From NCBI GenBank assembly GCA_026874595.1, contig CM049313.1, positions 18,163,508-18,227,507 on the forward strand: a DNA stretch of 64,000 nt. The letters run 5' to 3'. The stretch comes from Sipunculus nudus (Eukaryota > Annelida > Sipuncula > Golfingiida > Sipunculidae). Shown here piece after piece: positions 63,443 through 64,000 of the stretch (position 1 is the first letter of the stretch; the number at the start of each line of letters is the position of its first letter). Below the pieces are notes generated by a model. The model was not told where the DNA came from. It did not search any database and worked only from the letters and a program-made list of their open reading frames with translations. Both the position numbers and the translations under genes were made by a program.

Positions 63443-63685
63443 TCAGCAAGGCTGCTCCTGTAGAATTTCGTTTTGGTGCAATCTTTGCCTAATTGTGTCT
63501 TTAGAGCTGTTATTCCTCTTTTCCTTTTCGATTCTGTAAAATGCGTCAATATTGGACTGTTTTCTGTAGGTGAAGCAATTGAAATATCGTAAGATTGTCT
63601 TCATGGTCATACTGGCTGTATCGCCACTATTTCCACGACCGCTCTTGGTAGCATACCTGGGGAGACATGGGTCCACTATGGTCAA
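63443..63685 (-). CDS. Possible 3' exon, function unknown
   Basis: The 80-codon frame ends SKDTIRQRLHQNEILQEQPC. It is charged and non-repetitive, with protein-like composition. No domain is recognised and the splice borders are unclear. Confidence 0.2.
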   Translation of the reverse strand: MTIVDPCLPRYATKSGRGNSGDTASMTMKTILRYFNCFTYRKQSNIDAFYRIEKEKRNNSSKDTIRQRLHQNEILQEQPC

Positions 63686-64000
63686 TCACTAGGCAATCTG
63701 TCACTCGTTGTTGAAGCACGAAAGGATACTGTTTGCTTCCAGAACATTTCGCCGATCTTTTTCAACTGGTTGAGACCCCTGGGTAATAATCCTATATCCA
63801 ACAATTGCCAATTTTGGCGCTATTAGGAAACCAAAGCGCGCTTTGTCTAGCAAACTGTGTCACTTAGGATAACCCCGTATTACCGTTAATTGCTCTAAAC
63901 TAATCATCTCGTTTAGCTCATTAAATGACACGTTTCTAAACAACCCTAGGTGTGAAATCAACACCGGTCACTCAGCTGATGACAGCTATCCCCATAAGGC
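63686..64000. other. Right edge, no gene recognised
   Basis: No coding or RNA signal seen. Confidence 0.4.

Overview
The window is animal nuclear DNA: AT-rich, full of retrotransposons, with coding sequence split into short exons by GT-AG introns. A C1q-domain exon, tRNA-derived SINEs, L1/Tx1-like LINEs, Ty3/Gypsy fragments, long (AT)n arrays and many G/C homopolymers would fit a lophotrochozoan, perhaps a bivalve. Nothing here fixes the species, and that guess is inference.

Region 1 (1-15.4 kb, + strand) holds a multi-exon gene that I assembled by eye. Up to nine exons (789-901, 1374-1443, 1649-1728, 3244-3391, 3723-3877, tentative 12524-12558, 12912-12954, 13444-13555, 15136-15233) join in consistent phase. 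The product looks extracellular: N-glycosylation sequons, paired cysteines, and a furin-type RAKR site between two halves that each resemble a beta-trefoil of the IL-1/FGF kind. The reading frame ends at a TAG (15231-15233), but the same frame stays open for 52 more codons that encode a transmembrane segment and a basic tail. Intron 5 contains a 6.3-kb LINE (5025-11328) with a 13-bp target-site duplication, then a diverged tandem repeat.

Region 2 (15.4-19.6 kb) holds a SINE split by a hAT-like non-autonomous transposon, one candidate membrane-protein exon, and a degenerate repeat.

Region 3 (19,607-51,742) is one huge inverted repeat. The left arm is 19607-35000, the right arm is 36863-51742, and the spacer is 35001-36862. 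Both arms carry, in mirror image, a tRNA-derived SINE, short unexplained ORFs, three small phase-consistent exons that begin with a signal peptide, a decayed Gypsy element and a decayed LINE with identical target-site duplications. The single-copy spacer carries a C1q-domain terminal exon (35127-35518, +) in the orientation of the left-arm exons, plus a SINE with perfect 13-bp duplications. The arms differ by substitutions and several indels, including a deletion of about 0.8 kb in the right-arm LINE and an insertion of about 0.2 kb in the right arm.

Region 4 (51.7-64 kb) has a LINE ORF2 fragment at the palindrome edge, a MITE-like element, a recent 582-bp tandem duplication of an exon-like segment (one copy with a nonsense change), a decayed Gypsy pol gene on the minus strand with a lysine-tRNA-type primer binding site, and otherwise sequence in which I recognise no genes. 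The retroelements all look dead, with frameshifts and nonsense codons. The two candidate host genes of interest are the trefoil-like gene and the C1q gene.
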